Assembly (NCBI GenBank): GCA_964020155.1
Contig: OZ026566.1
Coordinates: forward strand, 4,744,151-4,808,150
DNA length: 64,000 nt
From: Chondrilla cf. caribensis
Lineage: Eukaryota; Porifera; Demospongiae; Chondrillida; Chondrillidae
Reading direction: 5' to 3'
A model generated the notes under the pieces. That model was not told where the DNA came from. It made no database searches and was given only the letters and a program-made list of their open reading frames with translations. Shown piece by piece: positions 63,841-64,000 of the stretch (positions are counted from its first letter, which is position 1; each line of letters starts with the position of its first letter). The position numbers and the translations under genes are program-made.

Positions 63841-64000
63841 GTAAGTAAATTCTTCCTGTGTGTGTTTCGTGTGCTGTCAGTGAACAGCAATAGTTGTGAG
63901 ATTAGCCAACTTGTAGTTTATGTGAGTATCCATTTCAGTAAATAATAAGAGGTGATCCTGCTACTGGGGTTGGGCGTGTTCAGTCAGGTGTAGACCCAGC

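Overview
The window is nuclear DNA of an early-branching animal. It holds 19 protein-coding genes: 17 complete and one cut at each edge. Most genes are split by many short introns with GT..AG borders, several only 40-70 bp, and intergenic gaps run from 34 bp to about 500 bp. The content is animal (a FoxG-type forkhead factor, presenilin, RalGAP alpha, claspin, a RING-PDZ-PDZ protein). Together with the compact layout this points to a sponge-grade metazoan, most likely a demosponge. That placement is inference from gene content and intron size. No ribosomal, tRNA, CRISPR, IS or transposase sequence was recognised.

Layout left to right (strand): edge fragment (-); TADA2B-like SAGA adaptor (-); INO80 remodeller ATPase (-); MCCC2 (+); cytosolic malate dehydrogenase (-); TRMT5 tRNA methyltransferase (+); FoxG (-); RalGAP alpha (-, about 13 kb); claspin (-); RING-PDZ-PDZ protein (+); PPP4R2 (-); NEMF/Rqc2 (+); presenilin (-); PNO1 (+); mitochondrial acetyl-CoA synthetase (-); COQ6 (+); STIP1/HOP (-); CCT4 (-); sphingosine-1-phosphate phosphatase (+, cut by the right edge). 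All seven plus-strand genes sit head-to-head with a minus-strand neighbour. Several pairs share only 48-165 bp, so bidirectional promoters are the rule. Convergent pairs appear to have overlapping 3' ends.

The genes are mostly housekeeping: chromatin (INO80, TADA2B), replication checkpoint and phosphatase (claspin, PPP4R2), ribosome assembly and rescue (PNO1, NEMF), tRNA modification (TRMT5), mitochondrial and acyl-CoA metabolism (MCCC2, MDH1, ACSS1, COQ6), chaperones (STIP1, CCT4) and signalling (RalGAP, presenilin, SGPP). I see no operon or defence system.

The unusual layer is tandem repeats. More than a dozen minisatellites (unit 12-37 bp, up to about 1 kb each) fill introns, and four genes carry in-frame coding minisatellites (RalGAP alpha, claspin, PPP4R2, NEMF). 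In NEMF the intronic arrays look shaped by splicing. Three arrays contain no AG on the sense strand and end at the next AG, which is the true acceptor. A fourth array is almost the same. A fifth is a tandem amplification of the gene's own 5' splice site. I consider this the most interesting signal in the window.
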